Shown: in pieces, positions 34,370-43,743 of the stretch | Position numbering within the stretch: the first letter of the stretch is position 1 | How the letters are laid out: every line of letters starts with the position of its first letter | Assembly: GCF_040253635.1 (NCBI RefSeq) | Contig: NZ_JBEJGX010000003.1 | Span: 4,117,501 to 4,181,500, forward strand | Source: Streptomyces sp. Edi2 | Lineage (GTDB): Bacteria; Actinomycetota; Actinomycetes; Streptomycetales; Streptomycetaceae | DNA: 64,000 bases | Reading direction: 5' to 3' | Notes under the pieces: generated by a model | Database searches by the model: none | Told to the model about the DNA's origin: nothing | What the model saw: the letters and a program-made list of their open reading frames with translations, nothing else | Program-made: the position numbers and the translations under genes

Positions 34370-34720
34370 CTAGCCGTAGCCGAGCGAGTGCAGCCGCTCG
34401 TCGTCGATTCCGAAGTGGTGCGCGATCTCGTGAACGACCGTCACCTCGGTCTCCGCGACCACGTCCTCACGTGTGTCGCACATCCGCAGCGTCGGCCCCC
34501 GGTAGACGGTGATCCGGTCCGGCAGCACCCCCGCGTACCACTCCCCGCGGTCGGTCAGCGGCGTCCCCTCGTACAGCCCGAGCAGGTCGGGATCGCCGGC
34601 CGGGGGCTCGTCCTCGACGAAGACCGCCACGTTGTCCATCAGCCGGGTCAGCTCCGGCGGAATCCGGTCCAGCGCCTCGGCGACCAGTTCCTCGAACTCC
34701 TCGCGCGTCATTTCCAGCAC
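34370..34720 (-). CDS. Zincin-like metallopeptidase family protein
   Basis: 116 residues. LEMTREEFEELVAEALDRIPPEL opens the family (read in pieces), then NVAVFVEDEPP, LLGLYEGTPL, PDRITVYRGP and the zinc motif VVHEIAHHFGIDDERL (HExxH plus following Asp). It corresponds to the Zincin_1 group (Pfam PF06262 as I recall), a cytoplasmic minimal metallopeptidase of unknown substrate. The GTG at 34720 with GGAGA upstream gives the usual family length; the open frame extends further. Confidence 0.85.
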   Translation of the reverse strand: MLEMTREEFEELVAEALDRIPPELTRLMDNVAVFVEDEPPAGDPDLLGLYEGTPLTDRGEWYAGVLPDRITVYRGPTLRMCDTREDVVAETEVTVVHEIAHHFGIDDERLHSLGYG

Positions 34721-34841
34721 ACCACCATTCTCCGCCACCCGGACCCACCACCGATCGTCGCGTCCCGCCCGCCACTCCGCACCCCAACCGGAAGCCACCG
34801 CTCCCCGCATAGCGGTGCCACCGGCCGGGCATACGGGACCA

Positions 34842-36590
34842 ATGGCCCGCGCCGCGCGCTCCCGGACACCGCACCCGAACTCCCCGCGCAACCCGCCGCA
34901 CCGGCTGCTGTTCACCTGGCTCCACGGCGTACCCGCACTGCCCGCAGCCGTCCGCCGCGCCTACCGCTCCCGCCGTACGGCGCCGGCCGCGCCCGTCCTC
35001 GGCCCGTCGCGCTCCTTAGCCCACCCGGCCTCCGCCACCCTGCCCGGCGCCGCCCCGCGCCGCCCCCTGCGCTCCGCCCTCGGCCTGATATCCGTGGCCG
35101 TCCTCGGCGCCTGGCTGGGGCTGGTCCTGATCGGCGGCGTCCACGCCCCCGTCGGCCCGATGGACACCAGCATGGCGCTGCGGCCCTCGCTGACCGGCGG
35201 CACCCGGATCGATGTCCCACCCCTCGGCGACCTGGAACTGAGCAGCCACTACGCACCCGTATCGCTCGATGTCGATGTCGACCGGCTGGACCCGGTCCGC
35301 TCCCGGGCGCTGGTCGACCACCCCGAGCGGTTCGCCGGCCTGCAGGACGAGGTCACCCATGACGTCACCCGCGGCGCCCTGGGGCTGGCGCTGCACTCCG
35401 CCGTCGCCGTGGCGTCCGGCGCGACCGCGCTGAGCCTGGCCGTCCACCGCCGCCCGCGCCGCGCGCTGGCCGCCGGAGGGCTGGCGCTCGCCCTGCTCGC
35501 CGCCTCCGCCGGCACCGCGTACGCCACCTGGAACCCCCGGTCCGTACTGGAGCCGAAGTTCTCCGGGCTGCTCTCCTCGGCCCCCTCCGTGGTCGGCAAC
35601 GCGCGCAACATCGTCAGCGAATTCAACGTCTACCAAAAGGAGTTGGCGCGCCTGGTGACCAATGTGACCAAGCTCTACGACGCCACCTCGACGCTGCCGG
35701 TCTACCAGCCCGACCCCACCACCATCCGGGTGCTGCACGTCTCGGACATCCACCTCAACCCCGGCAGCTGGCGGATCATCGCCTCCCTGGTGAAGCAGTA
35801 CCGGATCAACGTGATCATCGACACCGGCGACACCATGGACCACGGCTCGGCCGCCGAGAACCATTTCCTGGACCCGGTCTCCACCCTCGGCGCCCCGTAC
35901 GTCTGGGTGCGCGGCAACCACGACTCGCGCGGCACGCAGAAGTACCTGACCGGCCGCCCCCACGTCACCGTCCTCGACCACGGCAGGGCCGTCCGTGTCG
36001 CCGGCGTACGTCTCGCGGGCGTCGGCGACCCGCAGTTCACCCCGGACCGCTCCGTGGTGGCGGCCGGCGAGCCCGCCGAGCGCACCGCCGGCGGCCGGCT
36101 CGCCGACTCGCTGCGCACCCAGCGGCTGGCCGGCACCCCCGTCGACATCGCGCTGGCCCACAACCCCACCGCCGTGACCGAGGCGGACGGCCTGGCCCCG
36201 CTGGCGCTGGCCGGCCACCTCCACCACCGCGAGATCACCACGCTCCCCCAGGGCACCCGGCTGATGGTCGAGGGCTCCACGGGCGGCGGCGGGCTGCGCG
36301 CGGTGCAGAACAAGAAGCCCGCACCGGTCGAGGCGTCGGTGCTCTACCTGGACCGGACGACGAAACGGCTGCAGGCGTGGGACGAGATCACCCTCGGCGG
36401 GCTGGGCCTGTCGCGGGCCGAGGTCAGCCGCCACCTCCCGCGCGAGAACCAACCCGGCGCCGCGCCCTCGCCGTCCGGCGCCCCTCACTCGTCCGGAGCC
36501 TCTTCCGGACCTTCTTCCGGGGCCTCTTCCGGACCCGCGTACGGCCCGCTTCCGCGCCCGGCCAGGAGCCCTTCCGGCGGCCCCCGGTAA
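34842..36590 (+). CDS. Membrane-anchored metallophosphoesterase
   Basis: 582 residues. A basic N-terminus and helix (ALGLISVAVLGAWLGLVLIGGV) are followed by an extracytoplasmic segment and two further helices around 190-235. The calcineurin-like phosphoesterase domain (about 295-520) shows VLHVSDIHLNPG, IDTGDTMDHG, VWVRGNHDS, ALAHNP and LAGHLHHRE, the full set of metal ligands. The last 45 residues are Ser/Pro/Gly-rich. It should hydrolyse a phosphoester at the outer membrane face. Only a weak GGGA precedes the ATG at 34842. It is divergent from the zincin gene. Confidence 0.88.
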   Translation: MARAARSRTPHPNSPRNPPHRLLFTWLHGVPALPAAVRRAYRSRRTAPAAPVLGPSRSLAHPASATLPGAAPRRPLRSALGLISVAVLGAWLGLVLIGGVHAPVGPMDTSMALRPSLTGGTRIDVPPLGDLELSSHYAPVSLDVDVDRLDPVRSRALVDHPERFAGLQDEVTHDVTRGALGLALHSAVAVASGATALSLAVHRRPRRALAAGGLALALLAASAGTAYATWNPRSVLEPKFSGLLSSAPSVVGNARNIVSEFNVYQKELARLVTNVTKLYDATSTLPVYQPDPTTIRVLHVSDIHLNPGSWRIIASLVKQYRINVIIDTGDTMDHGSAAENHFLDPVSTLGAPYVWVRGNHDSRGTQKYLTGRPHVTVLDHGRAVRVAGVRLAGVGDPQFTPDRSVVAAGEPAERTAGGRLADSLRTQRLAGTPVDIALAHNPTAVTEADGLAPLALAGHLHHREITTLPQGTRLMVEGSTGGGGLRAVQNKKPAPVEASVLYLDRTTKRLQAWDEITLGGLGLSRAEVSRHLPRENQPGAAPSPSGAPHSSGASSGPSSGASSGPAYGPLPRPARSPSGGPR

Positions 36591-36672
36591 ACCGTTTTGG
36601 CGAACGGTCCTCCCATCCCATATGCTTCTCACGTCCCCGACGGCGCCGGTAACGACGCCAAGGTGGCCACCA

Positions 36673-36745
36673 GCCCTCATCGTCTAGTGGCCCAGGACGC
36701 CGCCCTTTCAAGGCGGTAGCACGGGTTCGAATCCCGTTGGGGGCA
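36673..36745 (+). tRNA. tRNA-Glu(UUC)
   Basis: 73 nt. Acceptor GCCCTCA/TGGGGGC with one G-U, anticodon loop CTTTCAA, T-loop TTCGAAT, discriminator A. First of a Glu-Asp-Phe cluster. Confidence 0.96.
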
Positions 36746-36793
36746 CGCATCACCGTGTGCGAGACTGGTTCACGCCGCTTTCGCACAATGCAA

Positions 36794-36868
36794 GGTCCTG
36801 TGGAGCAGTTTGGAGTGCTCGCCACCCTGTCAAGGTGGAGGCCGCGGGTTCAAATCCCGTCAGGACCG
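36794..36868 (+). tRNA. tRNA-Asp(GUC), copy 1
   Basis: 75 nt. Acceptor GGTCCTG/CAGGACC, anticodon loop CTGTCAA, T-loop TTCAAAT, discriminator G. Identical over its length to the copy at 42583. Confidence 0.97.
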
Positions 36869-36872
36869 CTGC

Positions 36873-36946
36873 GGCTGGGTAGCTCAGTTGGTACGAGCGA
36901 TCGCCTGAAAAGCGATAGGTCGCCGGTTCGACCCCGGCCCCAGCCA
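36873..36946 (+). tRNA. tRNA-Phe(GAA)
   Basis: 74 nt, 4 bases after tRNA-Asp. Acceptor GGCTGGG/CCCAGCC, anticodon loop CTGAAAA, T-arm GCCGG/CCGGC, discriminator A. Confidence 0.96.
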
Positions 36947-36957
36947 CACCCTTTGGG

Positions 36958-36990
36958 AGAAGGCCCCGATTCCAGGAATCGGGGCCTTCT
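36958..36990 (+). terminator. Terminator of the Glu-Asp-Phe tRNA cluster
   Basis: 16-bp perfect arms (36958-36973 and 36975-36990) around a central A, followed by TCGTG. It lies 11 bases after tRNA-Phe. Confidence 0.85.
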
Positions 36991-37080
36991 TCGTGTCCCT
37001 CCATTCCCTCCATTCCGTCGATGCCGGTGACGGCTTTTCTTTTTCCCCGCCCGCAGCCCGGCACCCGTCACCCCACTGCC

Positions 37081-38172
37081 TCACGCGTCCGCGGCGGGCG
37101 CCATCGCCTCCTCGCGGCCACCCGGGTGGCGGTGCCGCCAGATCCAGAACACCGTGCACGAGAGCACCGCCCAGCCGGCCAGCACCAGGAAGGGGAAGGC
37201 GTGCTGGTGGCCGCCGAAGTAGACGGCGGTGTGCTGGGCGTTGACCGAGCCGCCCGGCGGCAGCCAGCGGCCGACGAGGCCGAGGGCGGACGGCAGCAGC
37301 GGCCAGGAGACCGCCCCGCCCGAGGAGGGGTTGCCCAGCAGCACCATCAGTCCCCACGTGGGGATCATCGCCCAGCGCCCCATGAGGGCGTTGAACATCG
37401 TGAAGACCATGCCGGACGTGAACATCGTCAGCGCCAGGATCAGCCAGGACTCCACGAACGGCAGCCGCAGCGCACCCAGCCACCAGTCGACCACCGCCGC
37501 GATGCAGAAGCCCCCCAGCAGTGCATAGACCGCGGTGCAGGCGATCCGCTCGGCCGGCTCCAGACCGCGGGCGTGCACGCTGAGCTGGATCGCGCCGACG
37601 AAGCCGATGATCACCGCGGCCAGCGAGATGTAGAACAGCGCCAGACCGCGCGGGTCGCCCTTCTGCAGCGGCTTGATGTCCCGGATCCGGACGTCCACGC
37701 CGATCGCCTTGCCGACCTTCGCGCCCGACTGGGTGAGCAGCTGCGCCACCGTGGCCCCCGAGGCGCCGGAGACGTCCAGCTCCACGCCCCGGCCGCGGGC
37801 GCGCAGGATCGCGAACTCCTCCTGCTCGTCGACGGCCCGCCGGGCCCGGCCGTACGTGCGGTACCCGGTCAGCACGAGCGAAGCGTTCAGCGCCTTCTCC
37901 ATCCCCTGGGTGAAGGCCTTCACCGGTGGGGTGTCGGGCGAGCCGACCACGGCGGTCGGGACGGACCGCGGGGTCGGATTGGCCATGGCGTACGTGTACG
38001 AGCCGGCGAACAGGCCGGCCGCCGCGGCGACGATGAAGACCAGCACGGCCGCGGGGAAGTAGGGCGACGCCTTGAAGGCCGCCCACTTCTCCGCGCCGGT
38101 CCGCGGCCTGCCGTGCGCGCCGTGCGGAGCGGATCCGCCGGGCGGGCCGGAATCGCCGCGATGATCAGCCAT
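37081..38172 (-). CDS. YhgE/ABC-2-permease-like membrane protein
   Basis: 363 residues. A Gly-rich cytoplasmic start is followed by a first helix (FPAAVLVFIVAAAAGLFAGSYTYA), an outside domain of about 130 residues (SVPTAVVGSPDT, ALNASLVLTGYRTY, ARGRGVELDVSG) and five more helices in the C-terminal half (ALFYISLAAVIIGFVGAIQL and on). This is the layout of YhgE/Pip and DUF3533 proteins, which resemble ABC-2 permeases without an adjacent ATPase. Function unknown; export or phage-receptor-like roles are known for relatives. It is divergent from hrpA. Confidence 0.72.
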   Translation of the reverse strand: MADHRGDSGPPGGSAPHGAHGRPRTGAEKWAAFKASPYFPAAVLVFIVAAAAGLFAGSYTYAMANPTPRSVPTAVVGSPDTPPVKAFTQGMEKALNASLVLTGYRTYGRARRAVDEQEEFAILRARGRGVELDVSGASGATVAQLLTQSGAKVGKAIGVDVRIRDIKPLQKGDPRGLALFYISLAAVIIGFVGAIQLSVHARGLEPAERIACTAVYALLGGFCIAAVVDWWLGALRLPFVESWLILALTMFTSGMVFTMFNALMGRWAMIPTWGLMVLLGNPSSGGAVSWPLLPSALGLVGRWLPPGGSVNAQHTAVYFGGHQHAFPFLVLAGWAVLSCTVFWIWRHRHPGGREEAMAPAADA

Positions 38173-38307
38173 AGGGACACGCTAAGGCAGCGACACGGGG
38201 CATACCCGGGCAGATGCCCCGTATGCGGCGGCCCGGGGGCCCGTGATCCGGTCGTACGGGCAAATGGTTCGCCAGTCGATTACGTGAGGTGAGATCCTGG
38301 GGGACGT

Positions 38308-41300
38308 ATGTCCAGTCAGCCTGCCTCCGCCCTGCCCGACGGCGCTGTCTCCACCCCGCCCGGCACCCCCGCTCCCACCCTGACCGCTCTGCTGGAGCGG
38401 CTGCCCGAGCTGATGCTGCGCGACCAGCAGCGGCTGGGGCGCCGGCTCGACGGCGCGCGCCGGATCCGTAAGCCCGAGGCCCGGGCCGCCGTGCTCGCCG
38501 AGATCTCCGCCGGCCTCGACGAGGCGGAGCTGCGGGTCGCCCAGCGGCAGGCCGCGGTGCCCCAGATCACCTATCCGGAAGAGCTGCCGGTCAGCCAGAA
38601 GAAGGACGAGATCCTTGCCGCGATCCGCGACCACCAGGTCGTGATCGTCGCCGGTGAGACCGGTTCCGGAAAGACGACACAGATCCCCAAGATCTGTCTG
38701 GAGCTCGGCCGCGGCATCCGGGGCCTGATCGGGCACACCCAGCCCCGCCGGATCGCGGCCCGTACGGTCGCCGAGCGGGTGGCCGAGGAGCTGAAGACCC
38801 CGCTGGGCGAGGCGGTCGGCTGGAAGGTCCGCTTCACGGACCAGGTCGGCGGCGACACCCTCGTCAAGCTGATGACGGACGGCATCCTGCTCGCCGAGAT
38901 CCAGACGGACCGCGAGCTGCGCCAGTACGACACGATCATCATCGACGAGGCACACGAGCGCAGCCTCAACATCGACTTCATCCTCGGCTACCTGGCACAG
39001 CTGCTGCCCCGCCGCCCGGACCTGAAGGTCGTGATCACGTCCGCGACCATCGACCCGGAGCGGTTCGCGCGGCACTTCGGTGCCTTCACCGCCGTGGATG
39101 CGGGGGACGGCCAGGGCGCCTCGGAGCCTTCGGGCCCCTCCGGCGACGGCGAGGCGAAGCCGAGCGCACCCATCGTGGAGGTCTCCGGCCGGACGTATCC
39201 GGTGGAGGTGCGCTATCGCCCGCTGCTGGTGGGGGCACCCCCAGCGGTAGCTGGGGGAGAAGGCGGCCAGGCAGCGAACAACCTGGAGGGCGACCGCGAC
39301 CAGATCACCGCGATCTGCGACGCCGTGGACGAGCTGCAGGCCGAGGGCCCCGGCGACATCCTGGTCTTCCTCTCCGGCGAGCGGGAGATCCGCGACACCG
39401 CGGACGCGCTCAACAAGAAGGCCCTGCCGTTCACCGAGGTCCTTCCGCTCTACGCCCGGCTGTCGCACGCCGAGCAGCACCGCGTCTTCCAGCGGCACAC
39501 GGGCCGGCGGATCGTGCTGGCCACGAACGTCGCCGAGACCTCGCTGACCGTCCCGGGCATCCGGTACGTCATCGATCCGGGCATGGCCCGTATCTCCCGC
39601 TACAGCTACCGCACCAAGGTCCAGCGGCTGCCCATCGAGCCGGTCTCGCAGGCCAGCGCCAACCAGCGCAAGGGCCGCTGCGGCCGTACCAGCGACGGCA
39701 TCTGCATCCGGCTCTACTCCGAGGACGACTTCCTCTCCCGTCCCGAGTTCACGGACGCGGAGATCCTGCGGACGAACCTCGCCTCCGTCATCCTGCAGAT
39801 GACCGCGGCCGGCCTCGGCGACATCGAGAAGTTCCCGTTCATCGACCCGCCGGACCGCCGCAACATCAAGGACGGCGTCGATCTGCTGCGCGAGCTCGGG
39901 GCGCTCGACACCGAGCAGAAGCCCTCCCGGCCGGGACAGAAGGGGCAGCGGCTGACCCCGCTCGGCCGCAAGCTCTCCCAGCTGCCGGTCGACCCGCGGC
40001 TGGCGCGGATGGTGCTGGAGGCGGACCGCAACGGCTGTGTCCGCGAGGTCATGGTCATCGCGGCGGCCCTGTCCATCCAGGACCCGCGCGAGCGGCCCGC
40101 CGACAAACAGCAGCAGGCCGACCAGCAGCACGCCCGCTTCAAGGACGAGACCTCCGACTTCCTCGCCTTCCTCAACCTGTGGCGGTACATCCGCGAGCAG
40201 CAGAGGGAGCTGTCCTCCTCCGCCTTCCGCCGGATGTGCCGCAGCGAATTCCTGAATTACCTGCGGATACGCGAGTGGCAGGACATCTACTCCCAGCTGC
40301 GTTCGGTCGCCAAGACCATGGGCATCCACCTCAGCGAGGAGGACGCGGCGCCGGACCATATCCACACCTCCCTGCTTTCCGGTCTGCTCTCGCACATCGG
40401 CCTCAAGGACACGGACGCCAAGAACGAATATCTGGGCGCCCGCAGCGCCAAGTTCGCGGTGTTCCCCGGCTCCGCGCTCTTCAAGAAGCCACCGCGCTGG
40501 GTGATGTCGGCCGAGCTGGTCGAGACGTCGCGCCTGTGGGCGCGGGTGAACGCGAAGATCGAGCCGGAGTGGATCGAACCGCTCGCCCAGCATCTGGTGA
40601 AGCGGACGTACAGCGAGCCGCACTGGGAACAGAAGATGGCCGCGGTGATGGCCTACGAGCGGGTCACGCTCTACGGCGTCCCGGTCGTCGCCCAGCGCAA
40701 GATCGCCTACGGCCGGATCGACCCGGAGACCTCGCGGGATCTGTTCATCCGCAACGCCCTGGTCGAGGGCGACTGGCGCACCCATCACCAGTTCTTCCAT
40801 GACAACCGCAAACTTCTCGGCGAGGTCGAGGAGTTGGAGCACCGCGCCCGGCGCCGCGACATCCTCGTGGACGACGAAACCCTCTTCGACTTCTACGACC
40901 AGCGCATTCCGGCCGATGTGGTCTCCGGGGCGCATTTCGACGCCTGGTGGAAGAAGCAGCACCGCGAAGAGCCGGAGCTGCTGAACTTCGAGCACTCGAT
41001 GCTCATCAATGAGTCCGCCGAGGCCGTCACCAAGGACGACTACCCGGATTCCTGGCGGCAGGGAAAGCTGAAGTTCAAGGTCACCTACCAGTTCGAGCCG
41101 GGCGCGGACGCGGACGGCGTGACCGTCCACATCCCCCTCCAGGTCCTCAACCAGGTCTCCTCCGAGGGCTTCGACTGGCAGATCCCCGGCCTGCGCGAGC
41201 AGTTGGTGACCGAGCTGATCCGGTCACTTCCCAAGCCGATCCGCCGTAACTACGTCCCGGCGCCGAACTTCGCGGCCCGCTTCCTGGACTCCACGGTCCC

Positions 41301-42468
41301 CCTGCAGGGCGCCCTGACGACCTCGCTGGCCGCGGGTCTGCAGCGGATGGTGGGCGTGCCCGTCGACGCCGCGGACTTCGACCCGGACAAGATCCCCGAT
41401 CACCTCAAGATCACCTTCCGGGTGATCGACGAGCACCGCCGCAAGCTCGCCGAGGACAAGGACCTGGAAGCGCTGCGGCTGAAGCTCAAGCCGAAGACCA
41501 GGGCGGCCCTCTCCAAGGCCTTCGAGCAGGGCGCCGAGCGCCCCGCCGGGGACCGCAAGGGCGGCGCGGGCGACGGGCAGGCGCCGGCCGGCCCGGAGCA
41601 GCGGACGGGACTGACGTCCTGGACGATCGGCACCCTGCCGCGCACCTTCGAGACCCGGCGCGGGGGCCAGCCGCTCAAGGCCTACCCGGCACTGGTCGAC
41701 GAGGGCAGCAGCGTCGCGGTCCGCCTCTTCGACACCGAGGCCGAACAGCTGACGGCGATGTGGGCGGGCACCCGCCGGCTCATCCTGCTCAACATCCCCT
41801 CCTCCCCGGCCAAGTTCGCCCAGGGCAAGCTGAGCAATCAGCAGAAGCTGGCGCTGTCCCGTAATCCGCACGGCTCGATCGGGGCGCTCTTCGACGACTG
41901 TGTCACCGCAGCGGCCGACCGGCTGATCGCGGCCCGGGGCGGCCCGGCGTGGGACGAGGAGTCCTTCCGCAAGCTCTTCGACGCGGTCCGCGCCGACCTG
42001 GTGGACGTCACGCTCAAGACCATCCAGCAGGTCCAGGAGGTGCTGGCCGCCTGGCAGGCCTGCGAGCGCCGGCTCAAGGAGACGTCGTTCCCGTCCCTGC
42101 TCCCGTCCCTCACGGACGTCAAGGAGCAGCTGGCGGCGCTGATCAAGCCTGGCTTCGTCACGGCGCACGGCGCCAAGCGGCTGCCGGACCTGATGCGCTA
42201 TCTGGTGGCCGCCGACCGCCGGCTGCAGCAGCTGCCCACCCACGCCGAGCGGGACCGCACCCGGATGGCGAAGGTGAAGGAGATGCAGGACGAATACGCC
42301 TGGCTGCTGGAGCAGTTCCCGCAGGGCCGCCCGGTGCCCGCCGCGGCACGGGAGATCCGCTGGATGATCGAGGAGCTTCGGGTGAGCTACTTCGCCCATG
42401 CTCTGGGCACCGCGTACCCGGTCTCCGACAAGCGGATCGTGAAGGCGGTGGACGCCGCCGCGCCGTAG
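38308..42468 (+). CDS. hrpA: ATP-dependent RNA helicase HrpA
   Basis: 1386 residues, the usual HrpA size. The DEAH helicase core has Walker A GETGSGKTTQIPK, TQPRRIAARTVAERVAEEL (in pieces), DEAHERSLN, TSATID, SGEREIRDTADAL, TNVAETSLTVPGI and QRKGRCGRTSDG. The HA2 and OB regions follow and the long HrpA C-terminal domain (DUF3418 type) covers about 750-1386. HrpA rescues stalled or collided ribosomes in E. coli. GGGGGA lies 3 bases before the ATG, slightly close. Between RecA1 and RecA2 a palindromic element adds a short in-frame peptide (VGAPPAVAGGE). Confidence 0.94.
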   Translation: MSSQPASALPDGAVSTPPGTPAPTLTALLERLPELMLRDQQRLGRRLDGARRIRKPEARAAVLAEISAGLDEAELRVAQRQAAVPQITYPEELPVSQKKDEILAAIRDHQVVIVAGETGSGKTTQIPKICLELGRGIRGLIGHTQPRRIAARTVAERVAEELKTPLGEAVGWKVRFTDQVGGDTLVKLMTDGILLAEIQTDRELRQYDTIIIDEAHERSLNIDFILGYLAQLLPRRPDLKVVITSATIDPERFARHFGAFTAVDAGDGQGASEPSGPSGDGEAKPSAPIVEVSGRTYPVEVRYRPLLVGAPPAVAGGEGGQAANNLEGDRDQITAICDAVDELQAEGPGDILVFLSGEREIRDTADALNKKALPFTEVLPLYARLSHAEQHRVFQRHTGRRIVLATNVAETSLTVPGIRYVIDPGMARISRYSYRTKVQRLPIEPVSQASANQRKGRCGRTSDGICIRLYSEDDFLSRPEFTDAEILRTNLASVILQMTAAGLGDIEKFPFIDPPDRRNIKDGVDLLRELGALDTEQKPSRPGQKGQRLTPLGRKLSQLPVDPRLARMVLEADRNGCVREVMVIAAALSIQDPRERPADKQQQADQQHARFKDETSDFLAFLNLWRYIREQQRELSSSAFRRMCRSEFLNYLRIREWQDIYSQLRSVAKTMGIHLSEEDAAPDHIHTSLLSGLLSHIGLKDTDAKNEYLGARSAKFAVFPGSALFKKPPRWVMSAELVETSRLWARVNAKIEPEWIEPLAQHLVKRTYSEPHWEQKMAAVMAYERVTLYGVPVVAQRKIAYGRIDPETSRDLFIRNALVEGDWRTHHQFFHDNRKLLGEVEELEHRARRRDILVDDETLFDFYDQRIPADVVSGAHFDAWWKKQHREEPELLNFEHSMLINESAEAVTKDDYPDSWRQGKLKFKVTYQFEPGADADGVTVHIPLQVLNQVSSEGFDWQIPGLREQLVTELIRSLPKPIRRNYVPAPNFAARFLDSTVPLQGALTTSLAAGLQRMVGVPVDAADFDPDKIPDHLKITFRVIDEHRRKLAEDKDLEALRLKLKPKTRAALSKAFEQGAERPAGDRKGGAGDGQAPAGPEQRTGLTSWTIGTLPRTFETRRGGQPLKAYPALVDEGSSVAVRLFDTEAEQLTAMWAGTRRLILLNIPSSPAKFAQGKLSNQQKLALSRNPHGSIGALFDDCVTAAADRLIAARGGPAWDEESFRKLFDAVRADLVDVTLKTIQQVQEVLAAWQACERRLKETSFPSLLPSLTDVKEQLAALIKPGFVTAHGAKRLPDLMRYLVAADRRLQQLPTHAERDRTRMAKVKEMQDEYAWLLEQFPQGRPVPAAAREIRWMIEELRVSYFAHALGTAYPVSDKRIVKAVDAAAP
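39229..39260 (+). repeat. Streptomyces-type palindromic intergenic repeat within hrpA
   Basis: GGGGGCACCCCCAGCGGTAGC followed by TGGGGGAGA contains CCCCCAGC-GGTA-GCTGGGGG (arms 39238-39245 and 39250-39257). As I recall, this word is a dispersed short palindrome usually found between genes in Streptomyces. Here it is in frame inside a coding sequence. Confidence 0.7.
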
Positions 42469-42582
42469 GCGGGGCCCTCGCCCGCCCCGGAACCGGGGCC
42501 GCCGGTAGCGAGTTCGACCACACCCCCTGACCTGCTGTACAGTCTTGTCTCGCAGCCCGCCGCAAGCGGAAAGCAAACGCAA

Positions 42583-42657
42583 GGTCCTGTGGAGCAGTTT
42601 GGAGTGCTCGCCACCCTGTCAAGGTGGAGGCCGCGGGTTCAAATCCCGTCAGGACCG
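42583..42657 (+). tRNA. tRNA-Asp(GUC), copy 2
   Basis: 75 nt, identical to the gene at 36794-36868. It lies 114 bases after hrpA. Confidence 0.97.
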
Positions 42658-42664
42658 CATTTTT

Positions 42665-42695
42665 ACGGCCCGCATCCTTCTCGGATGCGGGCCGT
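42665..42695 (+). terminator. Terminator of tRNA-Asp copy 2
   Basis: ACGGCCCGCATCC (42665-42677) pairs perfectly with 42683-42695 around 5 bases and is followed by TCTG. 42696-42980 is GC-rich and shows no supported gene. Confidence 0.8.
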
Positions 42696-42980
42696 TCTGC
42701 TGTCCGGGCCCGGCACGGCCACGCCGTTCCGCTGCCCGGAGCGGTCCGCGCCCCCTGTGCGCCGTCGCCGGATGCCGGGCACCGCACCCCCCGTCAGGAC
42801 CCGCCCCTGCGGCCCGTATCGGGACCCCTTGCGGGCCGCCGGCCCCGGGTCGCGCCGCTGCCCGCCCCCGCCGCACGGCCGAATGCGGTGCGTAGCCGGT
42901 TTGCTGCCTGCCGTATTGACTGCGGCAGGTACCACCGGTACTCACTGAGGAAGGGCACGGGGGCCGGGGAGGTATGCGCA

Positions 42981-43214
42981 ATGACGACTGCGGTACGGCA
43001 CGAGACCAGGGCGCTGTTGCGGGCCCATCTGTCGGCGGCCACGGGCTATCGCCACCGGATGCGGCACTGCCCCATCTGCCATCAGCTACTACGGCTCGCC
43101 ATGGAGCCGCACACGGCCCGCTCCGCGGCTCCGGCGCCCGCGGCCGCCCCCGCCCCGCCGCCGGCCGTCTGTGAGCCGCGGGCGGCCGAGGGCGAAAGTC
43201 CCGTGCCCGGATGA
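42981..43214 (+). CDS. Small conserved Streptomyces protein (DUF6274-like)
   Basis: 77 residues starting TTAVRHETRALLRAHLSAATGYRHRMRHCPICHQLLRLAME (read in pieces), then an Ala/Pro-rich tail. The HCPICH motif could bind zinc together with upstream histidines. It resembles a small Streptomyces family that I recall as DUF6274. GGGGAGG lies 8 bases before the ATG, which settles the start against the longer open frame. Function unknown. Confidence 0.65.
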   Translation: MTTAVRHETRALLRAHLSAATGYRHRMRHCPICHQLLRLAMEPHTARSAAPAPAAAPAPPPAVCEPRAAEGESPVPG

Positions 43215-43553
43215 CCAACGGCGCCTGCGCCGTCGCGCGCACGGTGGCAGGCTGGTGGGCGCGGCGGGAGATGTTCTCTACCGCAGCGGACGTATCGTCT
43301 TCAAGCGCCGCGTAGTGTGACGGGTGTCACCGAACTAGTTTGGTGCGATGCGGAACTTACACCCCGCATACAACCGGTCAATTTAATATGTGCAATTGCA
43401 CCACCTGTGAACGGCTCAGTAACGAGCCCGCAGGGTCCGCGCACAGCGGCCCCTACAAGACGCGTGAAGGCGCCCTGACCGGCGTCCGGGGTGGCCTCGG
43501 CGCCGTGCCGACCCGGCCGCCCCGAAGGGCTCTGGAGCGGGCGCACACAAAAA
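43215..43553. other. Intergenic region between the small protein gene and the bldC terminator
   Basis: A small hairpin (ACGGCGC-CT-GCGCCGT) at 43218-43233 follows the small gene and may end it. An AT-rich patch at about 43375-43410 (AATTTAATATGTGC) stands out. No gene is supported. Confidence 0.4.
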
Positions 43554-43587
43554 GATCGCGCTGGACCCGGCGGAGTCCAGCGCGATC
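43554..43587 (-). terminator. Rho-independent terminator of bldC
   Basis: GATCGCGCTGGAC and GTCCAGCGCGATC form a perfect 13-bp stem with an 8-base loop. On the minus strand it is followed by TTTTTGTG, a rare true U-tract. It lies 157 bases after the bldC stop codon. Confidence 0.85.
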
Positions 43588-43743
43588 GATGACGTACCCA
43601 AGATGGGGCGGGTGTGGGGCCTGTTGGGGCAGGCGCCGCGTCATATGAAGCTGTCTAAAGCAAGGTGAAGCAGGTCGAGCTAGGGGTACAAAGCGGGCAT
43701 TTTCGGGTTGGGGGCCCCGAAAACGACCTGGTTATGCGGTTGT

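Noticed and set aside
38182..41130. A 982-codon open frame on the minus strand
   Set aside because: Antisense to hrpA, whose DEAH motifs are unambiguous.
42624..42980. Upstream extension of the small HCPICH protein
   Set aside because: The extension overlaps tRNA-Asp and its terminator. The ATG at 42981 has an ideal ribosome site.
43340..43648. A Cys-containing small frame (CNCTTCE) downstream of bldC
   Set aside because: It lacks a ribosome site and runs through the bldC terminator. The CxCxxC word alone is not enough.
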